Positions 48,728-61,296 of a stretch of 64,000 nt of DNA are shown here, piece by piece. The stretch is from Nemopilema nomurai (Eukaryota > Cnidaria > Scyphozoa > Rhizostomeae > Rhizostomatidae). The stretch is taken from positions 2,794,742 to 2,858,741 of the forward strand of contig ML133443.1 of the NCBI GenBank assembly GCA_003864495.1. The letters are read 5' to 3'. The translations under genes and the position numbers were made by a program. Each line of letters begins with the position of its first letter. The first letter of the stretch is position 1. The notes beneath the pieces were generated by a model. That model had not been told where the DNA came from and did not search any database. It saw only the letters and a list, made by a program, of their open reading frames with translations.

Positions 48728-51547
48728 TACTATTTTGAAAGAAGGTGTAAATGAGTCTGTTAGTGTCGCCAGCAGAAGTAAGCCTAAATGACAACGCATG
48801 AATAAATGTACCCTGGGTTCCAGAGCATCAAGTGTAGCAACCCCTATTTCCTATTTCCTTGACACTCTGGAACCCAGGGTGGAATAAATGCTGCTGAAAA
48901 AGTATTAATAGCCCTGCAACAAAAAGAACAATACACACATTAAAGCCACCTCATCAGCTTAACCCAGTCAGGGCTATGAGGACTTGAAACTTATTGCTCA
49001 TGATTTACCATTTCCAAAGATAATGAAATATTATATTTCCTTCTTCTTAAAAGGCTTATAGCACAAAACATTAGAAACAGAATACCTGCAAAATTACTTA
49101 ATGATTATACACGTTTTACCATTGTCCACAAAATTTTAAAAAGAATAAATAAACTAAATAGACAGACTGCATTAGACTCTTAACATATTGCATTTGTTTC
49201 ATTCAGTATGCAGTTGCTGTTCAGAAAAGCTTGTAAGCTTTGTGAAAATGAAGAGGAACTATCACACCACCGGGGTATCAGAGATATGCTCTGTCACATA
49301 GAAAAAGATATCAATTTTCAAGCATTTGAATTTGATCCACATGTGGTTACATTGCCATGGAAATTCATAAACAAGTGTAGACTAGGAAGTTGAAAAGACA
49401 TTTTCTAATGCTTTGAATGATATCTTTTGGACACTAAAAGCTTCTTACAAAACATTCTACAAAAAAGTGTTGTTGTACAGTTGAAATATCAAAGCCTGGT
49501 AATTGATTTTCAATTAAAAGCATTGCAAGTAGACAAATTATTTTGCCTGTTGGTCAGTTCTGAGATCTGACTGATTTCTATCACACAAAGAATAGCTCTC
49601 TTAAGCCTAAGATCACAACATACATGGTTATGGAACACCTCCATATTTTCTTAGTGTCTTTATGAATCAGGGTTTCTCTTGTAGTTCAAAAGCTTACTCT
49701 TTCTAAAATTTTGGCATAAATAATTACATAATAAACACAGGGTATTAACAATGTATACTTTATTAGTTCTCTTTGGCAATCAGCAATGAAGTTGAAAGTG
49801 AGGAAAATCTGAAACTGCATTTATAAAATAGCTGTATTCAAAAGCTAACAGGAACTAAAATGTGATTGACCCAGTGTGAGCTCCTCAATTAAACTTATGC
49901 ACAGTCATATCAAAATCAAAACATTTTGGAGACTGTCTCTATAATTCCTTTAATTTCTAATTAAATAATACATGTATAATAACAAAATTAATGACATTTA
50001 CCAACGTTTCAATTGAGTCTGTTTTTGGTAAATGGAGTGAACCAGAAGTGAGCATTTTTCGCATACTGTTTCCCATATGGCATGTTGGGCCTTTTAATTG
50101 ACACTGATGCACAACATTTTTATATGGACGTAGCTGTTTTTATATCTGGTATGAGAGAGGGCAAGGCCCTTACGGGTGCTCCCACTTTATTCTGGATACC
50201 AACACATCCCATCATCTGCAATGAGCTTAGCTATAGCGAAAAGCTGTTTGCATTTGTACATGCATCCACGTCACCACATTTCATGAAACTGTCAGAACTC
50301 TTACTATAATCCTTAGGGAAGCAAAAAGATGATGCTTTCCACTTAGAAGATAGGCCATGTTGCTCATATCAGTTTCCTGACGATCCCACCATCTGATGCT
50401 TATTATTTCTTTAGCTATATCAATCGTTTAAAATACGCGTTCAATGGAATAATATTTGCAAATCTCCTTACCTCTGAGACGTTCAAACAATAGACAACAT
50501 TGGCACCGCCATTTTCCTTCCTCCTGTGGTTCGACTCTCGTTTCTTGTTGGGTTTTGTTTCCCGAATTCCTCCAATTCAACTCAACGATACCAAAGTGAA
50601 ATTCTTCTTTGGAAATCATTTCCGGGTTGCTGGCACACATTTCAGTGATTTCGAATTCGCCAATTTTCATAATGTACTGTTTCCGTGGTTCAATACATAG
50701 ATGATCAGAACCAGTTATTTTACTGACGAACCTCATTGCTAATGCAAAGAGGATTTTAGCAGTTGGAAACAGCCAAGAGAGCATTTGAATTGAAAAACAA
50801 GCTAGCCCCAAATGTGGAAGAAACTTTGCAAGTTAAATAATAAATGAAAATACATGAAGATGGAAATAAAGGGCAGTCATTTGCTTCATTTTCTTCTTGG
50901 TATACGCAAAATTCCTTCATTAGGGGAGAGCCAGACTGGAAACTTTGGTGCGCGCCCGCAATATCTTGCCCGCGTACCTGTCTGCGTGCTTTTCGAAATT
51001 GGCTGCGCAAAATAAATCAAACGTGAATGTGGCCTCGCGAATAATCTTTCTGCACCACAGCAACAAATCAAAGACACATAACAAAATATTTTGGCGAAAA
51101 TTGGGGGCCCTGATCAATTTATTGCAGCCGCGCAAAAATTTAATGAATTTTTTTCAAACTTTCCAGTCTGGGGGGAGAGAAGGGCGGCGGCGGCTTAATG
51201 GTTTTGTGATGTAGTAAAGGAGCCTCAATATAGTAAATTATTTCCATGGGTGGTTTGCATACAAGTTATCAGATCAATGCGGCTTGAAAGGCCGCTTTTC
51301 TTCTCGAAATCGGAAATTGCATATTCATTGTACCCGCTATGGATATGTTTGGGGAGAAAGAAGAATTGAGAAAGTCAATGGCAGCACCAGCATCTTCTGC
51401 GATGGCGCATATTTACAACGCATGCCCAGTGCATGATGCACATGGAACTTTCCAGAGAAAGGCCTAGCCATTGCAGGTGCAGCTATACGGTGCCAAGCCC
51501 AAATTTTTCCTTCTGTACCATTGGCGTATTACTAAAAACACGACAAC
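48728..51547. promoter_or_regulatory. Divergent upstream region of the adaptor gene and TCP1
   Basis: A minus-strand donor AGAG|GTAAGG at 50472 ends a stretch (about 50472-50811) that looks like a first exon of the adaptor gene. Its open frame shows no domain, so I read it as mostly untranslated. 50.4-51.5 kb, CpG-richer than its flanks, probably contains start sites for both genes. 48.8-50.4 kb is AT-rich intron. A 26-base inverted pair around 48810-48880 (CCCTGGGTTCCAGAG and its complement) could form a hairpin. Confidence 0.4.
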
Positions 51548-54500
51548 ATGGCAGGCTTGTTACTCGGTGGTGAAAGAACTACTGGAAAGGACATAAGGGC
51601 AGAAAATGGTTTGTCATCCAAGCTTTCTATCCTTTTATAAGCGTGTTCCTGATGTCAATTCCCGGCCCTGGTTTACAATTTTTTTACAAATTTTCTTAAC
51701 AAGGTTTACCAGCACAATATTACAATGAGAGCCCCAAACGAGTGTTTGCTTTTAACACGATTAAGAGAAACATAGTCAGCAAAAACCGTCATTTCGATAA
51801 ACGCATCATAATTTTGAAAACAGGACCCTGAAATTAAGAGAGTTAGAGACGCCTGGATTGAGATATTCTTATTGGGAAGCATTCAGAGTTACGTTACAAA
51901 TGCGAATAATCCACTTGAAATTTAACAGTTTCGCATAGTTGATGCCTTCATTGTTCTACTTTCACCTTTAACAGGACTATTCTGGTATCAAAAATCGATA
52001 AAATTGAAAAATGCCAATGTTGCTGCCACCCCTGGTTTTTGACTTACTAAAATTTACGATGATTAATTTTTCAATTGGGCTTGTCAATTATGTTTACAGT
52101 GCTGCCAAATATTTTTCCTAATGTATAACCAGCTCTTATAAGTGGCTTAAACTTAAAATATCAAATCAAAATCGCAAATAAGATATATAATCAATTTTTT
52201 GTTAATACGAATCAAAATGGTGAACTAAACTTTGTCTTCTAGTTAATCCTCTGACATTCTCGAAACCTTGACTTGGCTTGTTGTTTTTGGAATTTTACAC
52301 AGGCATTCTATGCAAAATATGCCTGTGCTATAATTAAGCCTAGTTTTGTATGTTGTTTTTCCATACCAAACACATATGTGAAGACAAGTTTTCCCTAAAT
52401 ATGGTGGTGATGCAGAGCTTGATACTTAAAGTTACAACTTAAAGGTGAACTGACACGCAAAATTAACTTGATCTCTATTGAAAGTCTATCTGGTCAAAAC
52501 AATCAGGGCGTTTTCAGTTTTTGAAAATTAAGCACCGTTTGCGAGTTTTTGAGCGCTAAAGTTCATCACCGACAACCTTCCGATTAACTGCGAGTTCGTC
52601 CGAGCTTTGTCAAATCCGTGACGTCACAAACACCACATTAGAATCACAGAATACACTTGCGCCACTTGGAACTGGAAGCCTTTTCCGACTTTGGTTGGAT
52701 CGACTTGATTTTGCGAAAGAGGATCGATCGATACGTTGAAAATGGATTCAGACTCCGATACAGAATTCAGTTATCCTGATTTACAACAACAGGCAACGAT
52801 TCGCCCTTATATGTTTGAGCCCCTACCGCGGTCACAAAGAGATGCAGCTTGTGGGCCTAGTCAAAGTGACAACACCGAGGATATGGAGGATGAGGATGAT
52901 GTAAATACCGATAGGATAGGACACACAGAATGGTAATTAGATTTTTACTTCTGCTTTTAAAAGCTGAGCTAGTATTACCATCAGTAAATGCAAATTTTTG
53001 TTAACTAAGATAATCACGAGACACTACAATATTGAAGATCGCTATTTGTACAAAATAAAGAGACTTGCCTTGAATGATAGTGTCTACCTGCCGAAACAGT
53101 AAACCCATGCTTTCCTGACTGATTCAGGTGTCAGTGTGGCAAATGTTTGCCAATGCGAAAAGGAAGGGAGAGTGTCTGCTGCTTGGAGATAGACGAAGTA
53201 AGTCCTCTCTGTGAAGCTTGGTGTTTGCATATTGTGAAAAAGTAGCAATATTTTTGCTGGGGAGCACCCTGACAACAATGTACTTGCAGCAATGACAAAA
53301 TTTCCAAGTGGCATATCACCAATTAGTGGCTGACTTCTCCATTTTCTTACATGACCTTGCAGACATGATGCTTCAACTTGTACCATTGAGCCCACCAAGG
53401 AGGTTGAGATATCAATACAGGGACCAAGACAAACTGAGCAAATTGCGAAAAGCTGCAGGAGACATGACTCAAATACCAGGAACTTTCTTTCAAAGTGAGG
53501 TGGAATCCTCTTTTCACATTCAGACTCGGCAGATGAGAAAGATGATGCTTGAGGATCCCAGTTTCACTTTGTGATCCACTGCTGGTTTCAGATTCTACCT
53601 CAGAAAACTCATGGGACTCAGCAAGACCACTGCTCAATTGTGGTGACACTGTAGATAAAAAATTTTGAAGAGGAACACCATCTCTTAATTATCCTCAGGC
53701 ATAAATTACTGTCTATTGTGCTCTCAGACTTGAACTACTACCTCCCCCCCCCCCCCCCTTAAATTTTATCTACATGTAGCCTGTATACTCTCTTTTCTGT
53801 TTACCTGCTATTAGGAAAGTCTGCAAGGAATATTTTTCTTGTATGTTGAATGATCTAATCAGTTGACAACATTTTGACAGAAATTACTCTACGGTTGACA
53901 GAATTCAAAATCCAAAAATAATTACAAATAAAAATGTATGACATGAGAGAAACAAATCAAATTTTACCTTCGTTCGCCTGATCTGGTACTCTATGGATAC
54001 ATAAAGGATGCATTTGGCTGTCTGTTTGTATGGCTTTATGGACAAACTTTTTTTTCCTTTCAGTTTGGGTATACCTGTTTACAGTCTCTGTTTTTTCTGT
54101 TTGCACTGATACACTAACTGGAAGTTGGGTGTCTGTATTGCAGCCAATGTCTATAAACAAGGGCATTGCAAGTTCTGTAGAGTCTTCTTCAGAGGGAGGA
54201 GACTGCTCTGCCAATAACTTTTGCACAATCTAGACCAGTATGTAAAAATTAATCATAATTTATTTATTATATAAATTCCCTAAAAGTCCTTTATTTAAGT
54301 TTGTAAGCAGAAAACAGGCTTGAAAAAGTTTCCTGTAGGGGCAGACACTTAGTCATATATTGGGGGGACAAGCCATTTGTTTTGATAAGATGATGTCAAA
54401 TTGTTCCATTGTTTTAGACCCAAAGCCCATTTTCCTCAAAAAATATTGGGGGCAACCACCCCCTCCTCCCAGGTGTCTATCACTGCTTTCCTGAAAAGGA

Positions 54501-57500
54501 GCCTGAGACTGCAACGCCCCTCCAGTTTCATTCTGGTATACATTTCATATGTTTTGAAAATTATTTAGTGCTTGAAACCCAAAGCTCCTACTGCCCGCTT
54601 TATTTTACATTGATAGCATAATAAAAGTCATCTCACAAAACTCACATTTTGTTTTAGAAATATTCACATTATCAGGGAAGCTGGAAAGGGGGGAAGAGGG
54701 GGAAACTGCCCTCTTGCCCTTTGATAGGAGGAGCAAGGGGGCTAAAGTGCCCTTGTTCTCTGCCTTTTGTATTTATTAAGGGGGGCATGGCCCCCTAACT
54801 ATATGCAAAACACTGGAGCTTTTATAAAACCTTTTGTTATGATTGTTATATTTTATCTTGGCCTCTCCACTTAACCTGCGGCGGAGCCCGTTAAAATAGT
54901 ATCGAAAGTAGAAATTGACTACTTTCGGGCAATTAAAAGTGGGCATGGTCGGACTGGGGGAGGGCATATTTGGAGTATTTGCCACAGCATAACCAAAAAA
55001 TTTAATAATACGTGCAGCTTTAAATATGAAAATTAAAAGAAGCCGAATATACTGTGTTCTGAGAATCAATGATCTAGAAGGTACTATGCAGTAACAGGCT
55101 ATGTAAAATTAATATGGCTTGACGAACCTCATGACGGGCTCTCTTCATTAGCGCTTTGCTTTTGCCAGCAGCAGTAACAGGGCTTTTTCTTGGGCTAAGG
55201 CTTGGCTCCAGCTGTTTCTGAAATTTGCTCGCAAACCTGCTCCCCAAATACGGTCTTTTCCCTTTGACATTACACTTAAATTTGGGTGACGAGAAGTCGA
55301 ATTCCGTTGGAACAGCATCCGCTTTCAATTTTAACTTAAAACGAATGCCTGTTAATTCCATTAACTCGGGATTCCTCTCGAAGGAAGTTTGCTTGAAATG
55401 GTCTTGACAAAGCGCTGCTCTTGGACCGGGATTGAAGTTTTCCCTTTTTGTATTTCTAATCCACTGTCTACGTATGATAGGGTTTTCGGGGAATGTGAAC
55501 AACGATTTTCCTTTACCAGTGCAATTATAAGCTGAACAACCAACCATTTTCTTTATCTGCAATCACAGGCCACGTTTATCTCGTCGAAAAGTAGCAGAAT
55601 ATTAACAAGGTGTCTGGTCACTTCGTGCGTGATTTGTATTCGAGAGATGAAAACATGGTGTTTGTGACGTCACGCCCGCTAGGTCACATGAAATGCCGAT
55701 AATGGCCGAGTCGTTAACGATAATTTTGTGACATTTGAGGCAGAATTGCAACGAAACGGAAAGCAATAATTAACCGAAAACTTGAAATTAAGATTCTATG
55801 CGTCATTTTCTACATTATATCAAAAAATAGTTTTGCGTGTCAGTTCACCTTTAAATTGTGGTTTTTTAACATGTAACAAGAACAATGCTTATAATGTGCA
55901 ATTTTCCCACATATTTTGCTCCCTTGTAAACATACAAGATACCTGTCACCTTATGCTACTTGATCATTCATTGAAGCTTAAATCATTTTTCAGTTATGGC
56001 AGTTGCTGCTATCGCAAATATTGTCAAAAGCTCTCTAGGACCAGTTGGTTTAGACAAAATGTTGGTGGATGATGTAGGGGTAAGAAATCTGCTTTGTTGT
56101 TTGGAATTACTTTAGTGATGTATGTTGATATAACTTGTGGCTCAAGATTGATGGGATTGAAATATTATCATCATCTCTTTATCATTTCTTTTGAAGTAAA
56201 AAATGTATGTGCCAGTTTGGGCTTTAAATGTAAGTAAGTGTATGCATGCATCTTACAGTTTCAGTTTTTCTTTATTGCATGTCACAGGTCTCCGACTTTT
56301 TTATCACGTTTTAACAAGTTTTCACTGTATAGAACCTGAGAAGGTCTTCTTATGAAAATTTAAATCATCATGTAAATTGATGTTAAAGCTTAAGAATGCT
56401 CTTTTTGTTTGTCAAAGCAAAGTGGAAAGAAATATGAAAAGTTTTAAGAATGTTGTTCAAACATTTTCCAGGATGTTACGATAACAAATGATGGGGCAAC
56501 AATTTTGAAATTACTTGAAGTTGAACATCCTGCTGCAAAAGTTCTCTGTGAACTTGCTGAACTGCAAGATCAGGAGGTTGGAGATGGAACAACATCAGTG
56601 GTAGGTCTTCTAAGATATCCTTTTAGCCCAGATATTTTCTTCATCTAATTCATACAGTGGCAAGTTTTATGTAGTTTCACTCAGACAGATATTCCTTCTT
56701 TACTTTGATAAGAAGTCTAAAAGGTCATCAAAGTGGGCATCACACTGAAAACAATGTATATTTTTTCAGTAAATTGCCTGGTAATATAATTTTGTCAGAG
56801 CTCTATTAAGAATGTAAAGTAAATTTTTCTTAACCTTAATAGCTTACACTGAATTTTTAGCTCTCTGAAGCAGTGTATTTCTTTTATGCCAGGTGATTAT
56901 AGCAGCAGAGCTTTTGAAGAATGCAAATGAGCTAATAAAGTTCAAAATTCATCCAACAAGCATAATAAGTGGATACAGACTTGCATGCAGGTTTGATTTG
57001 ATTGACTTGTAAGCTCTTTATTTAGAAATTCAATATTAAAGGGTGACAGAAAAAGAATCTGGGTAAAGCTCCTCTCTGGTAAAAAAGAATGTCATGTCAA
57101 TTATAGTTAGGCTTGTAATCCATAAAGGTTAAAATGATAGAATGATTACGCACATTTCTTGTTAGATGTCAAGATGTGAGTATCTATTTAATTGCAAATT
57201 CCCATTAGAATTAAGACAGTTTCTTCCATCTTTTCCCAGGGAGGCCTGTAAATACATACAGGAGCATTTGTCTGTCAGCACAGATGAACTTGGTACAGAC
57301 TCATTTCTGAACGTTGCAAAAACCTCAATGTCTTCAAAGCTAGTTGGTGTAGACTCAGAATTTTTTGCTGAAATGATTGTAAATGCTGCCACCGCTGTAA
57401 AAAGAACAAATACTAAGGGTGAGGTGAAAGTGCCAGTAAAAGCTGTCAACATTTTGAAAGCACATGGTGGAAATATGAAACAGAGTACCCTGGTTGGTGG

Positions 57501-60500
57501 ATATGCTCTCAACTGTACTGTAGCGTGTGAAGGTTTGTGACATTCTTCATTGTTTGTGTAGAATTGTTCAGATAGCCTACTGGTAGTTTTGTTTCATTAA
57601 AGCATCTAAGCATTGATGACTGAAGCAATGCTGCTAATTTTCTGTAAGTCAATAATTTAATTTTGTGATTGTTGTATTAATGTTGTAATTATGTATTGAT
57701 TGATGATATATATACCTTAGCAGTGCATACATATATATACTTGTCAGATATGAATGAGTGACAGACAAGTCAATATTCTGCTAAGATGTTTCATGTATTC
57801 CTGTGATTGTGAGACCAAGTCTGTTCCATTCTCATTTATAGACAGACACCATGTACTGATACCAGCTCCATTATTATTTGCTTTTAAAAAACAGGTATGC
57901 CAAAGAAGGTATCAAATGCAAAGATTGCCTGCCTCGACTTCAGCCTGCAAAAGGCGAAAATGAATCTTGGCGTCCATGTCTTGATCGAGGACCCACAAAA
58001 GCTAGATGCAATTAGAAGCAGGTAACATTTTCATTTGCTTGGCTGATAGGGTGCTCAAGTTTTGAATAATAGTTTTGCAATGCTATGATGCTAATGAAAA
58101 TCAGAATTGCGAATCTGCTACACACTATTTGATACTGCATAGGTAGGAGGGCTATGAACTTACAGGGCACCAGGTGCTTTTGAATTTACTATTTAAATTG
58201 GTTTGAAAGCTGGGGTAGCTTAGACATATCCAATCCCTTTTAGATTCCCCTGCGCTGTAGAACAAATGTGGATATATTGTGCTTTCAGGTGTTTCTTCTT
58301 TTAAATAAATGGAACATACTACATACATGTATGCATACAACGTTTTTGTTTGAAAACACTGATAGTGTTATTATGCTAGGATTCTGTGCCAGATGCAGGA
58401 TATTAACTATGGAGTCGGCATAAAGTAATTTGATGATTTTGTATTAGATGTTTTGACTCTCATAGTATTGCTTTATATTGCCTTATATAATAGTGTCAGT
58501 AGTAATGTATTGCTTTGCATTTGTAACTACAGAGAGGCAGATATAACGAAGGAAAGGATCCAGAAGATCTTAGCGAGTGGTGCCAATGTTGTTCTAACAA
58601 CCGGAGGCATTGATGACCTGTGTTTGAAGTATTTTGTTGAAGCCGGAGCCATGGCTGTGCGAAGGTGCAAGAAGCCTGACTTGAAGAGAATCTCTAGAGC
58701 AACAGGAGGTATTGCTTGCATATTTTTTGTCAATTGTAATAATCGAAACGGTAGCTGAATCTCCGGATTTGGAGTCTCCAAAAAAGATGAGGTCCAACTT
58801 GATTAATTCAAACTAGTGCTCAATCCTTTGTTTTGCAACTTCTTTGCAATTAAATTTCCTAAACAGACATTACCACTTTTGTTTCCTAATTGGTTAAGTT
58901 ACAATTTGAAAATGCTGCATTTATGCGAGAAGTTGTGCTTGTCTTTCTGCTCACATCATACATACTGAGTGAAATTTACTTCAAATTTTTATTGATAAAC
59001 TGTGATGGCAAATTGTTGTATCGGAAAAGTCTTCTTTATTTTTTTGTATACATTCGAGTGCTGCATTTTTTCTTCAGATTTACACAATTTTCTAGCAATA
59101 CTGAATGATTTTTCTCCAAACGATCTACACACTTTTGTTACTTTCTACTATGACCTGTTGCTTTAGTTTGTTGCAAATTTAAGGAACTCTGGATAGACAT
59201 CTCGGGTTAGGCTACATCCAGATACCTCCCAAGACTGATTAGTCTGCCAACCTGCAAATTGGTTCCATATTGGATCAAAATCTTCTCGTCGTATTGTCTT
59301 GAAGCAGGAATTCTACACTAGGCCCTCATTTCAAATTTTTAATGTCTAACAAAATGGAGTGTTTTCTAGCCACGATTGTCGTCAGTCTTGCAAACCTGGA
59401 AGGAGAGGAAAGTTTCGACGCATCTCTACTTGGTCACGCTGAAGAAGTTGTCCAAGAAAGGATATGTGACGATGAACTGATTCTTATCAAATCGTAAGTG
59501 ATTTAGTTTTGGCATGGTACCCCTGTTAATCCCTCTTCGGGCCTAGTAAAATGACATTTAAAAAAGACAAGCCTACTTGTGCAAATCATTCGAGCACGAA
59601 GTTCTGTAAATTTATGAGTTGATATCGCTCGCGGTTAAACAATTTTTCTTTCATTCCCCTTGGCGGTGCTTCTTCCGAATCTGCTTTTCGGTGGACCCCT
59701 CGTTATTGTGTCACTGTTTTGGTTATAAGTTGAAGTTGCAAAACGTGTTAGCCCTGATGTTTTGCATTTTCATTATCAAACCTTTCGAGCTGGGACTTCA
59801 ACTAGTATGAATGTATAACCCAATGTATCCTATGCGTGACCCGTTATTTAAAGAGTCTTGCCTAGAGTCTTGCCTAGAGCAGGCTCAGCTGGATGAATGT
59901 CGGAATTTCTGTGAATGTTTTTTTCTTCCAATTCTTTAGGCCTAAAGTAAAGTCAGCTGCCTCGATTATCCTTCGTGGAGCAAACGACTTCATGTTGGAT
60001 GAGATGGAGCGATCCCTTCACGATTCGTTGTGTGCTGTCAAGAGAGTGATGGAATCCAAGTCGATTGTTGCTGGTGGTGGCGCCGTTGAAGCAGCACTGT
60101 CGATTTATCTGGAGAGCTTTGCCACCTCTTTGGTGAGTCTGTCTTTGCCATCACAAATCCAGTGTGTTAAATTTGCTTACAGTACTGTTAGTTGGAGAGA
60201 TCTCTGGTTCTCTCAGTTGCAGATTTTCTCATTCTCACCAATATCTCTCCACAGCCTAGGGCCTTTTATAGGAATCCTCCTTGTAGTAATTGTAGGAAGA
60301 GGATTGAATGGGCTGCTGAAAACGGTTTGACCGTTGTCACCGCTGCAATACAGCAGTTGCATTTTTATTTATTGTTCTGTAGTACTATTGTAATTTTTTA
60401 TATCTCTCCCTGACCCTCTGGTTGTGCTTCGTTCTTCTAGGCGTCCAGGGAACAGCTAGCGATTGCCGAATTCGCCAATTCTTTGCTGGTTATACCCAAG

Positions 60501-61296
60501 ATCCTCTCCGTGAACGCTGCAAAGGACTCGGCAGACTTGGTTTCAAAGCTCAGGGCCTATCACAACACATCCCAGATCCATAAGGAAAAGGCGGATCTTA
60601 AATGGTACGTTTTTATTAGACAGTTGCTATGAGGAAACACCTTGCGAGACTTTAATTTCTATTATTCGAAAGTCCTTAGTTTTGTCTTTCAAGTTCTTTC
60701 GTCCAGTTGGCCACGCGAAACGTGCTGCAAGGTGGTAATGCAAAGTCTATGTACTGGTTTTGCTGCCGTTTGCCAATTCAAAACAAACAGGTGTTTTCTA
60801 GAGAATGTTTGGAAGTATATTAGAGAATGATTTTCCTATCAAATTTTCTTTTTGATTAGACAGCCAAAATAACTCAGTCCCTAATTCAGTTTTCAAGTCA
60901 CTTTTTATCTCCGACCTGAAACACAGTTTACTATACTAAAGAGAGCAAGGATTCCTGTCTTCATAAAGCTGATATGATTGAGATTCATTATCAAGACACT
61001 TTGCAATGTGAAAGGGGAATGTTAAATGTTTTCCAATATCTCAGCAGTACTTTTACACATTTCATCCTTGTTGTCAATCTAGGATTGGGCTGGACCTCGT
61101 CAAGGGAGTAGTCCGTGATAACAAAAAGGCTGGTGTGCTGGAGCCTGCTATGGGGAAGGTAAAGTGTCTCAAATTTGCAACGGAAGCTGCAATAACGATT
61201 TTAAGGATTGACGACATGGTGAAGCTAGAGCCGGAGAAGAGAGATGACCCGGGGTCCTATGGCAATGCCAGAAGGCCAGGTGGACATCTCCATTGA
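51548..61296 (+). CDS. TCP1: T-complex protein 1 subunit alpha (CCT1)
   Basis: Eleven coding exons: 51548-51608, 55994-56079, 56472-56600, 56893-56990, 57240-57532, 57895-58021, 58533-58708, 59370-59493, 59940-60132, 60441-60604 and 61083-61296. They total 1665 bases (554 residues; human is 556), all phases consistent. Diagnostic blocks are [39 protein letters not shown], the ATP-site loop [80 protein letters not shown] and the C-terminal WIGLDL to ITILRIDD. It is one of eight subunits of the cytosolic CCT/TRiC ring chaperonin that folds actin and tubulin. Intron 1 (4.4 kb) is long because it holds a 3.4-kb Kolobok-like transposon. Confidence 0.96.
52443..52462 (+). repeat. Left terminal inverted repeat of the Kolobok-like element
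   Basis: AGGTGAACTGACACGCAAAA, preceded by TTAA (52439-52442). It matches the right end without mismatch. Confidence 0.95.
52617..52635 (+). promoter_or_regulatory. Subterminal inverted repeat with a CRE-like palindrome, left
   Basis: CGTGACGTCACAAACACCA contains the CREB/ATF palindrome TGACGTCA. It lies 174 bases inside the left end and about 107 bases before the plus-strand ATG. The same 19 bases occur inverted at 55656-55674. Confidence 0.7.
52742..53197 (+). pseudogene. P2RX7 C-terminal-domain-like protein gene, frameshifted, in the transposon
   Basis: Exon 1 is 52742-52932, encoding an acidic N-terminus ([14 protein letters not shown]) and the PYMFEP motif typical of the family, ending RIGHTEW. 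Exon 2 begins at 53129 after TGATTCAG and reads [11 protein letters not shown]. The family pattern [10 protein letters not shown] then appears in a different frame up to a GTAAGT donor at 53198. One base is missing near 53155-53165, and the literal frame hits a stop soon after. The cysteine cluster matches the zinc-binding intracellular (ballast) domain of P2X7 receptors, which in invertebrates occurs in many stand-alone proteins. Downstream exons are not visible, so the gene is truncated as well as shifted. Confidence 0.65.
53084..55547 (-). pseudogene. THAP-domain transposase, frameshifted, in the Kolobok-like element
   Basis: Exons in transcription order: 55128-55547, 53968-54229, then 53648 down to about 53084. 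Exon 1 encodes a THAP zinc finger: [30 protein letters not shown] and AVPTEF give the C2CH set plus the AVPTxF box. Exon 2 is a linker, GAG|ATT across the junction, with [15 protein letters not shown]. Exon 3 opens with an acidic stretch. Near 53548 one base is missing, and the reading resumes in another frame as [29 protein letters not shown] and [14 protein letters not shown], the conserved region seen in cnidarian THAP/Kolobok proteins. After TERTYF the match fades. The catalytic C-terminal part is therefore missing or unrecognised, and the copy is probably non-autonomous. Confidence 0.72.
55656..55674 (-). promoter_or_regulatory. Subterminal inverted repeat with a CRE-like palindrome, right
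   Basis: The inverted copy of 52617-52635, 176 bases inside the right end and about 109 bases before the transposase ATG. The near-equal spacing at both ends suggests a duplicated promoter or a transposase-binding site. Confidence 0.7.
55831..55850 (-). repeat. Right terminal inverted repeat of the Kolobok-like element
   Basis: The exact complement of the left repeat, followed by TTAA (55851-55854). Confidence 0.95.

Larger units (their letters stand above)
52443..55850. mobile_element. Complete Kolobok-like DNA transposon
   Basis: Perfect 20-bp terminal inverted repeats (AGGTGAACTGACACGCAAAA at 52443-52462 and its complement at 55831-55850) are each flanked by TTAA (52439-52442 and 55851-55854). 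TTAA duplication together with a THAP-domain transposase is the combination described for the Kolobok superfamily. Inside are two convergent genes: a THAP transposase on the minus strand (53084-55547) and a P2RX7-C-terminus-like gene on the plus strand (52742-53197). A 19-bp inverted repeat lies about 175 bases inside each end. A C-run of 16 or so bases at 53742-53758 lies in the transposase intron. The element sits wholly in TCP1 intron 1. Confidence 0.9.

Noticed and set aside
50082..50309. Plus-strand 75-residue frame
   Set aside because: It is a single short frame with no domain, no splice context linking it to neighbours, and typical intronic composition.
50428..50811. 127-residue minus-strand frame as a coding exon
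   Set aside because: No recognisable domain. It fits better as an untranslated first exon of the adaptor gene, whose translation start follows its own acceptor.
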